Shown piece after piece: positions 24,408 through 32,928 of a stretch of DNA of 64,000 nt. A program made the position numbers and the translations under genes. Every line of letters begins with the position of its first letter. The stretch's first letter is position 1. A model generated the notes under the pieces. That model made no database searches, was not told the DNA's origin, and worked only from the letters and a program-made list of their open reading frames with translations. This DNA is from an uncultured bacterium (GTDB taxonomy: Bacteria; Planctomycetota; UBA8742; UBA2392), in NCBI GenBank assembly GCA_938014885.1, contig CALLQI010000023.1, forward strand, positions 1 through 64,000, written 5' to 3'.

Positions 24408-25283
24408 ATGGCCAATGCGCGTGCACGGCGGGCTGAAAATGTGGCCGGCGACTTCTTCGTCGATGCCACCTGCATCGACTGCGACACCTGCCGTTGGATG
24501 GCACCGGCAACGTTTGCCGACATCGGCGACCAAAGCGCCGTAGCGGCCCAGCCCGTCACAGACGCCGAAGTAACGCTGGCCCTGCGCGCGCTGGTGGCCT
24601 GTCCCACGGCCAGCATCGGCGTGGCATCGGGCAAGCACGCGGCGCGACTGCGCGAGGTCGCGGCCTCATTCCCGGTCCCTGTGGCCGAGAATGTGTTCCA
24701 TTGCGGCTATCACGCTGAAAACAGTTTTGGTGCCGCCAGCTATTTCATCGCGCGCCCCGAGGGCAACGTGATGGTCGATTCGCCCCGCTTTGCCGCGCCG
24801 CTGGTCAAGCGCATCCATGAGCTTGGCGGCATACGCTGGCTGTACCTGACCCATCGCGACGACGTGGCCGACCACGCCAAGTGGGCCGCCGAGTTCGGCG
24901 CGCAGCGCATCATCCATGCCGATGATGCCCGGGGTTTGCAGGCTGAGATCCGGCTGAAGGGCGGCGACGCGTATGAACTCGCACCCGGCCTGACTGTGAT
25001 TCCGACGCCCGGGCACACGCGCGGCCACACGGTGTTGCATTACGCCGACAAGTTCCTGTTCACGGGCGATCATCTGGCGTACTCGACTACGCGGGGGCAC
25101 CTGTACGCCTTCCGCAGTGCCTGCTGGTATGACTGGGCCGAGCAGATCAAGTCCATGGAACGCCTGGCGGGGCTAACGTTTGAGCACGTGCTTCCGGGGC
25201 ACGGGCGGCCCTTGAGTGCGCCAGCGGCCGAAATGGCGCGCCAGTTGCAGCGCTGCATTGGGTGGATGCGCGAGGCCTCGTGA
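24408..25283 (+). CDS. Ferredoxin-metallo-beta-lactamase-fold fusion protein
   Basis: The N-terminal 70 residues carry CIDCDTC and a later CPTASI, a single-cluster 4Fe-4S ferredoxin pattern (three close cysteines plus CP). The rest is an MBL-fold hydrolase: THRDDVADH in the metal-site position, PTPGHTRGHTVLHY, FTGDHLAY and LPGHGRPL supplying the other ligands. The length of 291 residues fits both domains. A redox cluster joined to a hydrolase suggests electron-coupled or oxygen-sensitive chemistry, but the substrate is unknown. It starts at the ATG at 24408, and it follows tRNA-Ser without an obvious terminator. Confidence 0.85.
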   Translation: MANARARRAENVAGDFFVDATCIDCDTCRWMAPATFADIGDQSAVAAQPVTDAEVTLALRALVACPTASIGVASGKHAARLREVAASFPVPVAENVFHCGYHAENSFGAASYFIARPEGNVMVDSPRFAAPLVKRIHELGGIRWLYLTHRDDVADHAKWAAEFGAQRIIHADDARGLQAEIRLKGGDAYELAPGLTVIPTPGHTRGHTVLHYADKFLFTGDHLAYSTTRGHLYAFRSACWYDWAEQIKSMERLAGLTFEHVLPGHGRPLSAPAAEMARQLQRCIGWMREAS

Positions 25284-25314
25284 AACCGGCAAATGTGAAG
25301 CCCAAGATTAGGGC

Positions 25315-25342
25315 TCTTCAAAAAGTGGGGCGTGATTATAAT
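25315..25342 (+). promoter_or_regulatory. Candidate sigma-70 promoter of the coiled-coil gene
   Basis: A perfect TATAAT at 25337-25342 lies 16 bp from a weak TCTTCA at 25315-25320. The predicted leader is over 100 nt. Confidence 0.35.
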
Positions 25343-25371
25343 GGCCGCCCTTTGGACATGGGCTACCCTTG

Positions 25372-25408
25372 TTGCCGTGGGGTGAAAGGCCCCGGAACAT
25401 TTCGGCAA
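25372..25408 (+). other. Structured 5' leader hairpin
   Basis: TTGCCG at 25372-25377 pairs with CGGCAA at 25403-25408, with a nested GGGG/CCCC stem inside. It lies in the leader of the gene starting at 25458. No known riboswitch sequence is recognised. Confidence 0.35.
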
Positions 25409-25457
25409 TGACGGTAGACACGGACCCTCAACCCCCGACGAGGGAAGGAGCAGACGA

Positions 25458-26357
25458 ATGAAATGGGCAATCATCGGACTTATCGGCTTGGTGGTACTTG
25501 GTGGCGTGGGCTACGCGATCTATGAGCTCACGGACTGGACTGAACGCGGCGAAGAGTGGTGGGACGAAAAGAAGCTAGAGAACTTCCCGGCCCACGCGGC
25601 CCGCGAAATCGAAGAAATGGAAAGCCGCCTCACGAAGCTCAAGGACACGCGCAAGGAGCTTGACCTTGAACGCATCAAACTGGCCGGCGGCGAGAAGTTC
25701 AAGGACAGCAACTTCAGCGACGCAGACACCGGCTTCATGACCAAGTACGGTTATGAAACCAAGATCAAGTGGTACACCGACGCCGGCAACGCGCTGGGCA
25801 AGGCCTACACCGACGCGGCAGCTGCTCCTGGCGCTGTGATCGACTCCGGCACCGGCAAATTGGACAGCAAGGCGGAGATGACCGTCAGCTTCGTGAACCC
25901 GAAAGACGGCCGTCAGCTCAACAACCAGGTCCTGACTGCCGCTGACGTGCTGAACATGCTGGGCGAAATCGAGACTGACCTGTCGACGCTGGAGTATGAA
26001 CTGCCGCTGGTCGAACAGGCGATTGCCGAATACTCCGCAACGATCAGCGAAGTAGACGAAACGATTGCGGCCCAGGAACAGGCCCTGAAAGAGTTCAAGA
26101 TGGAAGTGAAGAAGATCGAGGCCGAACTCAAGATGATCAAGGTCAAGGAAGACATTGCCGAGATCAACAAGGCCATCGCGGGCAAGGAAAGCAACAGCAA
26201 GCTGGGCGGCATGATTGCCCAGTACGAAAAGAAGAAGAAGGACTTCACCGCCAAGCAGGTTCAGGCTGAGGGTGAGTCCACTGGCAAGCCCAAGTCCCTG
26301 GCCGACCTCGGCAAGGGCAGCAAGGGCACCACCAGCACCTCACGCTTCATCAAGTAG
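25458..26357 (+). CDS. Membrane-anchored coiled-coil protein
   Basis: The 299-residue product has an N-terminal membrane helix (AIIGLIGLVVLGGVGYAIYEL), a short acidic segment and two charged coiled-coil stretches (about 45-75 and 175-245), rich in Glu/Lys/Leu heptads. Between them is a mixed domain with VSFVNPKDGRQLNNQVLTAA. The C-terminus is polar and Gly/Ser/Lys-rich. It resembles periplasmic coiled-coil spacers or envelope organisers, but I recognise no family. A GGGAAGGAG sequence lies 10-20 bp upstream. The gene ends at a strong terminator and has its own promoter-like region, so it is probably monocistronic. Confidence 0.7.
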   Translation: MKWAIIGLIGLVVLGGVGYAIYELTDWTERGEEWWDEKKLENFPAHAAREIEEMESRLTKLKDTRKELDLERIKLAGGEKFKDSNFSDADTGFMTKYGYETKIKWYTDAGNALGKAYTDAAAAPGAVIDSGTGKLDSKAEMTVSFVNPKDGRQLNNQVLTAADVLNMLGEIETDLSTLEYELPLVEQAIAEYSATISEVDETIAAQEQALKEFKMEVKKIEAELKMIKVKEDIAEINKAIAGKESNSKLGGMIAQYEKKKKDFTAKQVQAEGESTGKPKSLADLGKGSKGTTSTSRFIK

Positions 26358-26381
26358 TGCGCTGAGCTGCACGGTAGGCAG

Positions 26382-26412
26382 AAGCGGGCCCGGTACTCCG
26401 GGCCCGCTTTCA
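26382..26412. terminator. Strong bidirectional-type hairpin terminator
   Basis: AGCGGGCCCGG and CCGGGCCCGCT form an 11-bp GC stem with loop TACT, followed by TTCACTTT. It sits between the convergent coiled-coil gene and the GluQ-RS gene. Confidence 0.8.
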
Positions 26413-26431
26413 CTTTAGCCCCCGCATTGCC

Positions 26432-27364
26432 TCACGCGCCCAGTTTGCTCAGGTGCTGCACTGTCAGCACGAAGTCAGTCGTCGACACTTTGCGGACGTC
26501 GAAATCTGCCACCAGGTCGCCGGCGCTTACGGGTGTCGGCTGCTCAGTCAGCCCTGCACTCCATGCCAGCAGGCCAATCAGCTTTGCGGACTCAACCCCG
26601 GACTCGCGCAGGGTTCGTAATGCGAGCGAGCCGTCGCGCTTGGCCATGCGGCCGCCTGCGTCGTTCACGAACGGCACATGCGCCCATTCGGCCGGCGCCT
26701 TCAGCCCCAGTGCCGCGTACAGGGCCAGTTGGCGCGCTGTGCTCGTGAGCAGGTCGCGGCCTCGCAGCACCTGCGTTACGCCCTGCAACGCGTCGTCTAC
26801 CGTGACCGCCAGCTGGTAGCTGGGCAGGTCATCGCGCCGCCACAGCACAAAGTCGCCGTGCGTTGACGGGTCAATACTGACTTCGCCATGCAAAGCGTCA
26901 TCAAAGCGCACTTCGGCCCCCTTCCACAGAAAGCGCATGGCGGGTTCGCGCCCGGTTTCAGCGCGCGCGTGGGCCGCATCTTGCCAGCGGCCGCGGCAAG
27001 TGCCGGGGTACACAGGGCCGTCGTCGCCGTGGGGCGCGCCGCCGGCCTCTTCAATGTCGCGGCGGGTACAGGTGCACGGGTATGCCAACCCGGCCTGAAT
27101 CAATCGTTGTAGATGGACGCGATACAGCTCTGTGCGCGGCGACTGGATCACGACCTCGCCATCGTGGTCAAGTCCAAGCCAAGCCAGGTCATCCCACGCG
27201 GATTGTACGTATTCGGGCTTGCAGCGTGCGCGATCGATATCTTCGATCCGCAGCAGCACGCGCCCGCCCGCCGACCTGGCCCACAGCCACGCCAGCAGGA
27301 AACTGCGGCCGTTGCCGATGTGCAGCAGGCCCGATGGCGTTGGTGCCAGTCGCCCGACGGTCAT
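26432..27364 (-). CDS. gluQ: Glutamyl-Q tRNA(Asp) synthetase
   Basis: The 310-residue product has the truncated GluRS architecture of GluQ-RS: RLAPTPSGLLHIGNGRSFLL (class I HIGH-like motif), RIEDIDRARCKPEY, a zinc site with CTCTRRDIE and later PGTCRGRW, and a KMSKS-like MAKRDGSLALR. It lacks the anticodon-binding domain of GluRS, as expected. The enzyme attaches glutamate to queuosine in tRNA-Asp. The Leu/Glu dehydrogenase gene lies 3 bp upstream on the same strand, so both are probably one transcript. Confidence 0.93.
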   Translation of the reverse strand: MTVGRLAPTPSGLLHIGNGRSFLLAWLWARSAGGRVLLRIEDIDRARCKPEYVQSAWDDLAWLGLDHDGEVVIQSPRTELYRVHLQRLIQAGLAYPCTCTRRDIEEAGGAPHGDDGPVYPGTCRGRWQDAAHARAETGREPAMRFLWKGAEVRFDDALHGEVSIDPSTHGDFVLWRRDDLPSYQLAVTVDDALQGVTQVLRGRDLLTSTARQLALYAALGLKAPAEWAHVPFVNDAGGRMAKRDGSLALRTLRESGVESAKLIGLLAWSAGLTEQPTPVSAGDLVADFDVRKVSTTDFVLTVQHLSKLGA

Positions 27365-27367
27365 AGC

Positions 27368-28375
27368 CTAGTGAAGCCGCTCAAGGGCCAGCTCTTCCGC
27401 CACCTGCACCGGCGTCTTGCGGCGTTTCTTGGCCAGTTCCAGCAGTTCCAGCGTGGTTTCGAAGATGCGGTCCACCACGCCAAAGCCGACTTCCTTGCCC
27501 CCGGTGTGCTCCGTGACGCCCTTGATCAGGGCACCCGCGTTGGCCACATAGTCGGGCACGAAGGTCACGCCCGCTTTGCGCAGCGCGTCGCCCGCAGCCG
27601 GTGTGGCCAGTTGGTTGTTGGCGCTGCCTGCGATGACCTTGGCCTGTATGTTCTCGGCATTCTGCGTCGTGAACACGCTGCCCAGCGCGCATGGCGCCAG
27701 CACATCGCAGTCGGCGGTGATGATCCGCGACGCATTCACCACTTCGCAGCCCATTTTCTCGCCGATCTCGGCCGCCAACCGCTGGTCCGCGTCAGCCACC
27801 AGCAGGCGCGCGCCGGCGGCGTGCAGCATGGTCACAAGCTCTGAGCCCACGGCACCCAAGCCCTGCACGGCAACGGTGCGGCCGTCCAGTTCATCTTCAC
27901 TGGTGGCGAATTTGAGGCCGGCGCGAATGGCGGCAAACACGCCGCGCGCGGTGGCCTTGCCGAACTCCAGGTCTTTGGCGACGTAGCCCGTTTCCTTGGC
28001 GATCTCAAGCAGGTCTTCGCGCGTCGTACCCACGTCGAGGCCAGTGTAGAAGTTGCCGCCAAGGCGCTGGATCATGCGGCCCAAGGCCTGGAAGGCCTTG
28101 TCGCGCTTCATGCCTTCCGACTTGATGACGACGCATTTGCCTCCGCCGGCCGGCAGGCTGGCGACCGCGGCCTTGTAGCTCATGGCCTGGGCCAAACGCA
28201 CAGCGTCTGTCACGGCGGCACTTTGGCTGCTGTAGCTGAGGGTGCGGATGCCGCCGAACGCGGGGCCGCGCTTGGTGCTGTGTATGGCGATGAGTGCGGA
28301 CAGGCCGGAAGGTTTGTCGCTGACAAACGTCAACGACTGGCCGTCGTACTCTTCCAGTACTTTGAAAAGTGGCAT
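27368..28375 (-). CDS. Leu/Val/Phe/Glu-type amino acid dehydrogenase
   Basis: The 335-residue product matches the NAD-dependent Leu/Phe/Val dehydrogenase group: GPAFGGIRTL (substrate site), MSYKAAVASLPAGGGKCVVI (catalytic lysines), TGLDVGTTREDL (catalytic Asp), VAVQGLGAVGSELVTML (Rossmann Gly motif) and GSANNQLATP. Length and motifs favour leucine dehydrogenase over glutamate dehydrogenase (about 410-450 residues). It interconverts amino acids and 2-oxo acids with ammonia in the cytoplasm. The ATG at 28375 is close to the conserved start. Confidence 0.88.
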   Translation of the reverse strand: MPLFKVLEEYDGQSLTFVSDKPSGLSALIAIHSTKRGPAFGGIRTLSYSSQSAAVTDAVRLAQAMSYKAAVASLPAGGGKCVVIKSEGMKRDKAFQALGRMIQRLGGNFYTGLDVGTTREDLLEIAKETGYVAKDLEFGKATARGVFAAIRAGLKFATSEDELDGRTVAVQGLGAVGSELVTMLHAAGARLLVADADQRLAAEIGEKMGCEVVNASRIITADCDVLAPCALGSVFTTQNAENIQAKVIAGSANNQLATPAAGDALRKAGVTFVPDYVANAGALIKGVTEHTGGKEVGFGVVDRIFETTLELLELAKKRRKTPVQVAEELALERLH

Positions 28376-28480
28376 GGTTTCCCTTGTGCGGGGGACAGCA
28401 GTCTAGTCGGCGCAGCGCCACCGGCAAAGCCTGAATTGCGCTCCCCTTGCCGAGCGGCCGCTGCCTGTGATTATGCCCCT

Positions 28481-29398
28481 ATGGCGCGACTTCCCATGCT
28501 TGCGTTGCTGATCGGTGTGTTGGCGGTCTCGACCGCGCCTCCGCTGATCCTGCTGGCGGGCATTGAACCCTTTGCGCTGGCCGCCTGGCGGCTGCTGGCC
28601 GTTGCGCTGGTGATGCTGCCTTTTGCCATTCCACGCCTGGTGCGCGACTGGCGCGGCCTTACCCGGCGCGACCTGGGCTGGTTGCTGTTTTCGGCAGTGA
28701 TGTACGGGCTGCACTTTGGCCTGTTCAACTGGGCCTTTTCGCACACCACTAAAGAAAGCGTGGTCGTGCTGCTGGGCGCGCAACCGCTGATGGCGGCCGC
28801 CATCGGCGCGCTTTGGCTGGCCGAGCCCATCACCCGCCGCATGCTCGGTGCCTCGGCGCTGGCGGTGGCGGGGTTGCTGGTGTTCGTGTGGCATGACTAC
28901 AGCTTCGATGCAGGTTACCTGATCGGCGACGCGCTGGTGCTCGCATCCGGCCTGGTCATTGTGCTCAGCTACAGTGCCGGGCGGCGCTTGAGGCCGCGCA
29001 TGAGCCTGCTGGGTTACCTGTTTGCGTTGTACTTTCTGGGCGGCGTGACCTGCCTTGGCATCACCGTGGCCATGGGCGACCAGCTTTGGGGCTATCGTGA
29101 CGACCAGTGGTTCTGGTTGGGAATGGCGATACTGATCCCAACTTTGGTGGGCCACAGCATGTTTCATTACGTGGTGAAGTACGTGCCGGTCTTTTACGTC
29201 AACCTGACTATTTTGGGTGAACCGATACTGGCCCTGGTGATCATGTACATCTTGCGCCACGAGTACGCGGTGTTCCGCGATTCAACCCTGACGCCGCTGC
29301 AACTGGCCGGTGGCTCGCTGCTGCTGGTCGGGGTGGCAATCGGGATCCTGGCCGGCCGCAAGCCTGCGACCAACGCGCCCCTGGAGAAATCCGTATGA
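28481..29398 (+). CDS. EamA-family (DMT) transporter
   Basis: The 305-residue product has about ten membrane helices in two five-helix halves. Typical EamA features are AVSTAPPLILLAGIEPFALA, the ISNWxxFxxAL-like FGLFNWAFSHTTKESVVVLL, and LGEPILALVIMYILRHE in the second half. The start at 28481 (MARLPMLALLIG) is chosen because earlier ATGs sit in the control region of the divergent dehydrogenase and lack hydrophobic sequence. The likely role is metabolite or drug efflux; the substrate is unknown. Its stop overlaps the next start by 4 bp (ATGA), indicating coupled translation. Confidence 0.88.
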   Translation: MARLPMLALLIGVLAVSTAPPLILLAGIEPFALAAWRLLAVALVMLPFAIPRLVRDWRGLTRRDLGWLLFSAVMYGLHFGLFNWAFSHTTKESVVVLLGAQPLMAAAIGALWLAEPITRRMLGASALAVAGLLVFVWHDYSFDAGYLIGDALVLASGLVIVLSYSAGRRLRPRMSLLGYLFALYFLGGVTCLGITVAMGDQLWGYRDDQWFWLGMAILIPTLVGHSMFHYVVKYVPVFYVNLTILGEPILALVIMYILRHEYAVFRDSTLTPLQLAGGSLLLVGVAIGILAGRKPATNAPLEKSV

Positions 29399-30417
29399 AG
29401 TATTCTTCACTGATTGCCGCCCTGCTGCTGGTCGGGTTTGCCGTGGCGACACCGCACGCGCAGCCGGCCAAGGCCAAGCCGGAGTTCAAGGACGCGCCGG
29501 TTACGGACGTGCTGCGCTGGGCGCAGGACACCACCGGCGTCGGGTTCATCTATGAGGGCAAGGACCTGAATGACCCGGCCACGGGAAAGGTTCGCACTGT
29601 GACGGCCGCCAGCGTGAACCCCGCCACCGACAGCGAGCGCAAGCTGCTGCTGCTTGAACTGTTGCGCCGCGCGGGGCTGGTGGCGTTTGAAGTCGGCGGG
29701 CTGCCCGGCCCCACTTACCAGCTTTACACGGCTGCCGACGCCGCCCGCAATGCCCCCATCGTTGAGCACCCCGACCAACTGGCCGAGCTTTACTACGCGA
29801 CGCTTTCGGTGCGCCTGAGCCGCAACAACGTGCAGTCCGTGGCGCCGCGCGTTCGCGAACAACTCTCTGCTGCCGGCAAGGTTGAGGTGTTTGAAGCCAC
29901 CCACGCCATGCTGATCAGCGACTTCGCGGACCGGCTGCAAGCCGCCTGGACCGTGGTGCTGACCGCCGAACAGCCCGCCCTGCGCGATGATGACCTGGTG
30001 ATTGAAGACTTCGTTGCCGTCAACGGAGAAGCAATCCGCTTCCTGGCAGCAGCTGAACGCCTGCGCGAGTCCGGCGAGAGTTGGAAGGCCAGCCTGAATG
30101 AAACCACCAACGCGATCCTGCTGAGTGGCCGCCGCGATGAAGTGGACACTGTGCTGGCGCGCCTGCGCAAGCTGGATTCACGGCCACAGGACCCCGCGTT
30201 TGCTGAGACCACCACGACGCTCAAGCTGGTGTACGCGGAACCGGGTGATGTGGCCGCGACGCTGCGCGACATGTTCGGGCCCCAGGTCAGCGCCGGGGCG
30301 GTGCAGGTCGGCGCATTCCCGCGAGATCGCAAGATTGTGTTCCGCGGCAGCAAGGCTGACCTGACGCGGGCTGAGGCCGCGTTGAAGGTTCTGGACATCC
30401 AGCCTGAAAAGAAATAG
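29395..30417 (+). CDS. Secretin N-domain-like exported protein without pore domain
   Basis: The 340-residue product has a signal peptide (LIAALLLVGFAVATPHA) and repeated small mixed alpha/beta units. One is PVTDVLRWAQDTTGVGFIYE, the STN/N0-like fold; the others are the NNxxxL-like segments around LSRNNVQSVAPRVREQL and TTTLKLVYAEPGDVAATLRDM. These are secretin N0/N1-type domains. The beta-barrel secretin domain that should follow is absent. It may be a periplasmic ring component or adaptor. It overlaps the upstream transporter by 4 bp, an unusual neighbour for such a protein. Confidence 0.65.
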   Translation: MKYSSLIAALLLVGFAVATPHAQPAKAKPEFKDAPVTDVLRWAQDTTGVGFIYEGKDLNDPATGKVRTVTAASVNPATDSERKLLLLELLRRAGLVAFEVGGLPGPTYQLYTAADAARNAPIVEHPDQLAELYYATLSVRLSRNNVQSVAPRVREQLSAAGKVEVFEATHAMLISDFADRLQAAWTVVLTAEQPALRDDDLVIEDFVAVNGEAIRFLAAAERLRESGESWKASLNETTNAILLSGRRDEVDTVLARLRKLDSRPQDPAFAETTTTLKLVYAEPGDVAATLRDMFGPQVSAGAVQVGAFPRDRKIVFRGSKADLTRAEAALKVLDIQPEKK

Positions 30418-30444
30418 CGGGAAATTGCCGCCGGGGCATCTTTA

Positions 30445-31512
30445 ATGCCTGCCATGGGAAGATGCGCGCCTATCCTGATGCTGCTGGTGCTGGCCGGCTG
30501 CGCCACGGGCCCCGCCGCGGACCCGGAACGTGAGGCCCTGCGCGATTCGACGCTTGAGCGCTTCGACGGAACGCCGATCACGCTGGAAGAGCTGAAGGCC
30601 GGGCGAGCCACCGCCATTGCCACGGCGCGCATGATCGCGCTGGCTGAACGCTCGATCCGCGAGCCGCAGTTCGAAACCCGTGACGCCCGTGCCATCGTGC
30701 AGGACCTGCGGCTGGCGCACAGCCACGAAGCCGCCATGGCCATCGATGCCTGGCTGAGTGCTGAGCCCAAAGCGCCGGGCGCCAGGCGACACCTGTTCAG
30801 TGAGCACGGCGTGTACGCCAGTGCGCTGCTGCCGATCGTGCCCGGTCCTTCGGCGCACCCCCGCGAACTCGTGGATTACATTGACGAAGTGCTGCGGGTG
30901 CACGCGCAGCACACGCCGGACACCACGGTCCTGGCCGCGTGGCAGCGCTTCGCGCCGCTGGTGACCGACCGACGCGAGAATTACCTCGCCAGCGCGTGGG
31001 CGTTTGAGCTGGATTACCCCGGGATGCGGCAACTGCTGCTGCGCGACAGCCTGCTGGGCCCGTTTTCGCGTTGCGCGATGTATGCCTCAGGCATCAGTTT
31101 CCTTGGCCCTGAAGACGTGATGGACGGCTACATGGCACCGCGCGCGCTGCTTGATCTGCTGCAGCCCGGGCCGGCCTGCCCATTGCCGGGACTGGTCGAT
31201 GACTGGCTCGCACGCTGCGAAAACTCGCGCGACGAAGACGGCCAGTTCCTGAAGGCCGCACTGAAGGGCATGCGAGACGGGCTGTGCAGCCTGGAGCATC
31301 TACCCGCCGGCACGGTTGCCGTGCAGGTCACGTTTTCATTCCTGATCGGCACCGCCGAAGCTCGCGCGACGATCCGGCTGGCACTGGGCGGTAAGGGCTG
31401 GACGCCGATCGTGATCGAGTACGAGCCCGCGGCGGCAAGCATCACCGGAAACGGCGGCGCCAGGCTTGACCTTCTGGACCTGCTGAAACAAGCAGGCGCC
31501 GTAAGCCGCTGA
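30445..31512 (+). CDS. Predicted lipoprotein, unknown family
   Basis: The 355-residue product has a signal peptide with a lipobox LAGC (about 16-19). The rest is largely helical, with many Leu/Ala/Glu segments such as RLAHSHEAAMAIDAWLSAEP, which suggests HEAT- or TPR-like helical repeats, and a C-terminal mixed domain. Possible start codons are at 30445 and 30454. No catalytic motif is visible. It follows the secretin-like gene by 27 bp and is probably in the same transcript, ending at the terminator near 31541. Confidence 0.6.
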   Translation: MPAMGRCAPILMLLVLAGCATGPAADPEREALRDSTLERFDGTPITLEELKAGRATAIATARMIALAERSIREPQFETRDARAIVQDLRLAHSHEAAMAIDAWLSAEPKAPGARRHLFSEHGVYASALLPIVPGPSAHPRELVDYIDEVLRVHAQHTPDTTVLAAWQRFAPLVTDRRENYLASAWAFELDYPGMRQLLLRDSLLGPFSRCAMYASGISFLGPEDVMDGYMAPRALLDLLQPGPACPLPGLVDDWLARCENSRDEDGQFLKAALKGMRDGLCSLEHLPAGTVAVQVTFSFLIGTAEARATIRLALGGKGWTPIVIEYEPAAASITGNGGARLDLLDLLKQAGAVSR

Positions 31513-31540
31513 CCTGCATTACCTGCTGCTGCAAATGCCA

Positions 31541-31573
31541 AGCGGGCCGGTTTCCCGGCCCGCTCTTGCTTTG
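31541..31573. terminator. Hairpin terminator between convergent genes
   Basis: AGCGGGCCGG and CCGGCCCGCT form a 10-bp stem with loop TTTC, followed by CTTGCTTTG. It resembles the terminator at 26382 in sequence. Confidence 0.8.
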
Positions 31574-31594
31574 TGCTGGTCAGACCCGCGCGGC

Positions 31595-32863
31595 TTAGTC
31601 TTCCGGGTGGATGATCATCAGCTTGCGGATGATCTGGTTCTCGGGCAGCAGCTTCTGGAAGAAGCGCTTCTTGCCGTGCGTCGTGGCGTTGTACTGCTCG
31701 CGGATCTTGTTGTTGGTCGTTTCGTTGTTGATCATCGAGTACGCGACCCAGCCCCACTGCGTCAGTTCCCAGCTGTTCACGAAGGTCTCGTGCGCCAGGC
31801 AGGTCTCGATCACTTCGATGCTTGAGGCGTCCGGCGTGCTGCGCAGCGCGCGCATCGCGCGGCGCATCACCTGCTTGCTGAAGTTTTCGCCGCGTTCGAG
31901 TTCCGTGGTGATGGCATTGTGGACGTAGCCCAGGCCATTCACGTCTTTCAGCGCCTCAAGAATCTGCAGGGCGTTGGCGCGTGACTGGTTGCTGAACGAG
32001 GTGTTGCCGGCCATTTCGCCGACGGCGGCCAGCACGGCCGCACGGTCACTGATGGCGAACAGCAGGTTGGAAAGCTTGCCCACGCAGTAGTCTGCGGTCT
32101 CTTCACGCACCATCTGCAGCAGCACGTTCAGGGACGGGTGGGCCGAGTTCTGGTTGCGCACGATCTCAAGCATGTACGAGCGTTCGATGGTGCCGGGGGC
32201 CGAGGCCGCAAGCAGGCTGCCGACCTTTTCGATGTCGGCGACGCTCATCTGGCCCTTGAACAGCGGGTGCTCGCACAGGGCCTTGGCGGCGTCCTGCGCC
32301 GCGCGGGTGCCCGACCATGCCACCTGGCGCAGCAACTCATTCTTCCATTCGGTGATCAAGGCCGCGTCGTAACTGCCCATGAAGCCCGCGTCCTGCAGCT
32401 GCAGGCGCTTGCGCAGCTCGCCCTCAATCACTTCCTGGTGCGGCTGGTTGATGGCCAGCAGGTTGCGGATCGCCTGCTCGTTCTGGTCAAGGCCGGCGGG
32501 GGCCACGTCGCTTTCTTCAAAGATGAAGCTGCGCCAGCCGTACGGGTGATTGACGAAGTAGTAGGCGCCGTTGACCTGGTGGAAGCACACGATCACGTCG
32601 CGACCAAGGGCATCGTCGGCCGGGGCCTTCTCAAAGGCCTCCAGTACCACTTCGTCGCCCACGGGCATGTTGCCCTTGATGACTTCAGTGCACTGCAGCG
32701 ACAGGCGGTCGCCTGCCACGGTGCGCTCAAGGGTCGTGAACTCGCCGCGGACGATGAACATCGAGTCCTTGGCCAGGTCATACACCGTGAAGTTGGCCTG
32801 CAGTGCGCTTCCCATCAGGGCCGCGCTGCCTGCCATCATCATCATTGCCGTCAGTTTCCGCAT
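31595..32863 (-). CDS. Exported helical-repeat protein, paralogue of the upstream gene
   Basis: The 422-residue product has a signal peptide (MRKLTAMMMMAGSAALMGSA). An N-terminal beta-rich domain contains SMFIVRGEF and CTEVIKGNMPVGDEVVLEA. A long C-terminal helical region has HEAT/Armadillo-like spacing (AAVLAAVGEMAGNTSFSNQS, LEALKDVNGLGYVHNAITTE). The N-terminal domain matches that of the gene upstream (EVIKGN followed by a similar strand), so both are paralogues. Function unknown. Last of four exported proteins on the minus strand, with 65 bp to the preceding gene. Confidence 0.6.
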   Translation of the reverse strand: MRKLTAMMMMAGSAALMGSALQANFTVYDLAKDSMFIVRGEFTTLERTVAGDRLSLQCTEVIKGNMPVGDEVVLEAFEKAPADDALGRDVIVCFHQVNGAYYFVNHPYGWRSFIFEESDVAPAGLDQNEQAIRNLLAINQPHQEVIEGELRKRLQLQDAGFMGSYDAALITEWKNELLRQVAWSGTRAAQDAAKALCEHPLFKGQMSVADIEKVGSLLAASAPGTIERSYMLEIVRNQNSAHPSLNVLLQMVREETADYCVGKLSNLLFAISDRAAVLAAVGEMAGNTSFSNQSRANALQILEALKDVNGLGYVHNAITTELERGENFSKQVMRRAMRALRSTPDASSIEVIETCLAHETFVNSWELTQWGWVAYSMINNETTNNKIREQYNATTHGKKRFFQKLLPENQIIRKLMIIHPED

Positions 32864-32928
32864 GGGTCTTTCCTCAGTGTGCTGCCGTGTGTGCTGCGTT
32901 TCGAGGTCAGTTACCGGGCTGCCGTCGC

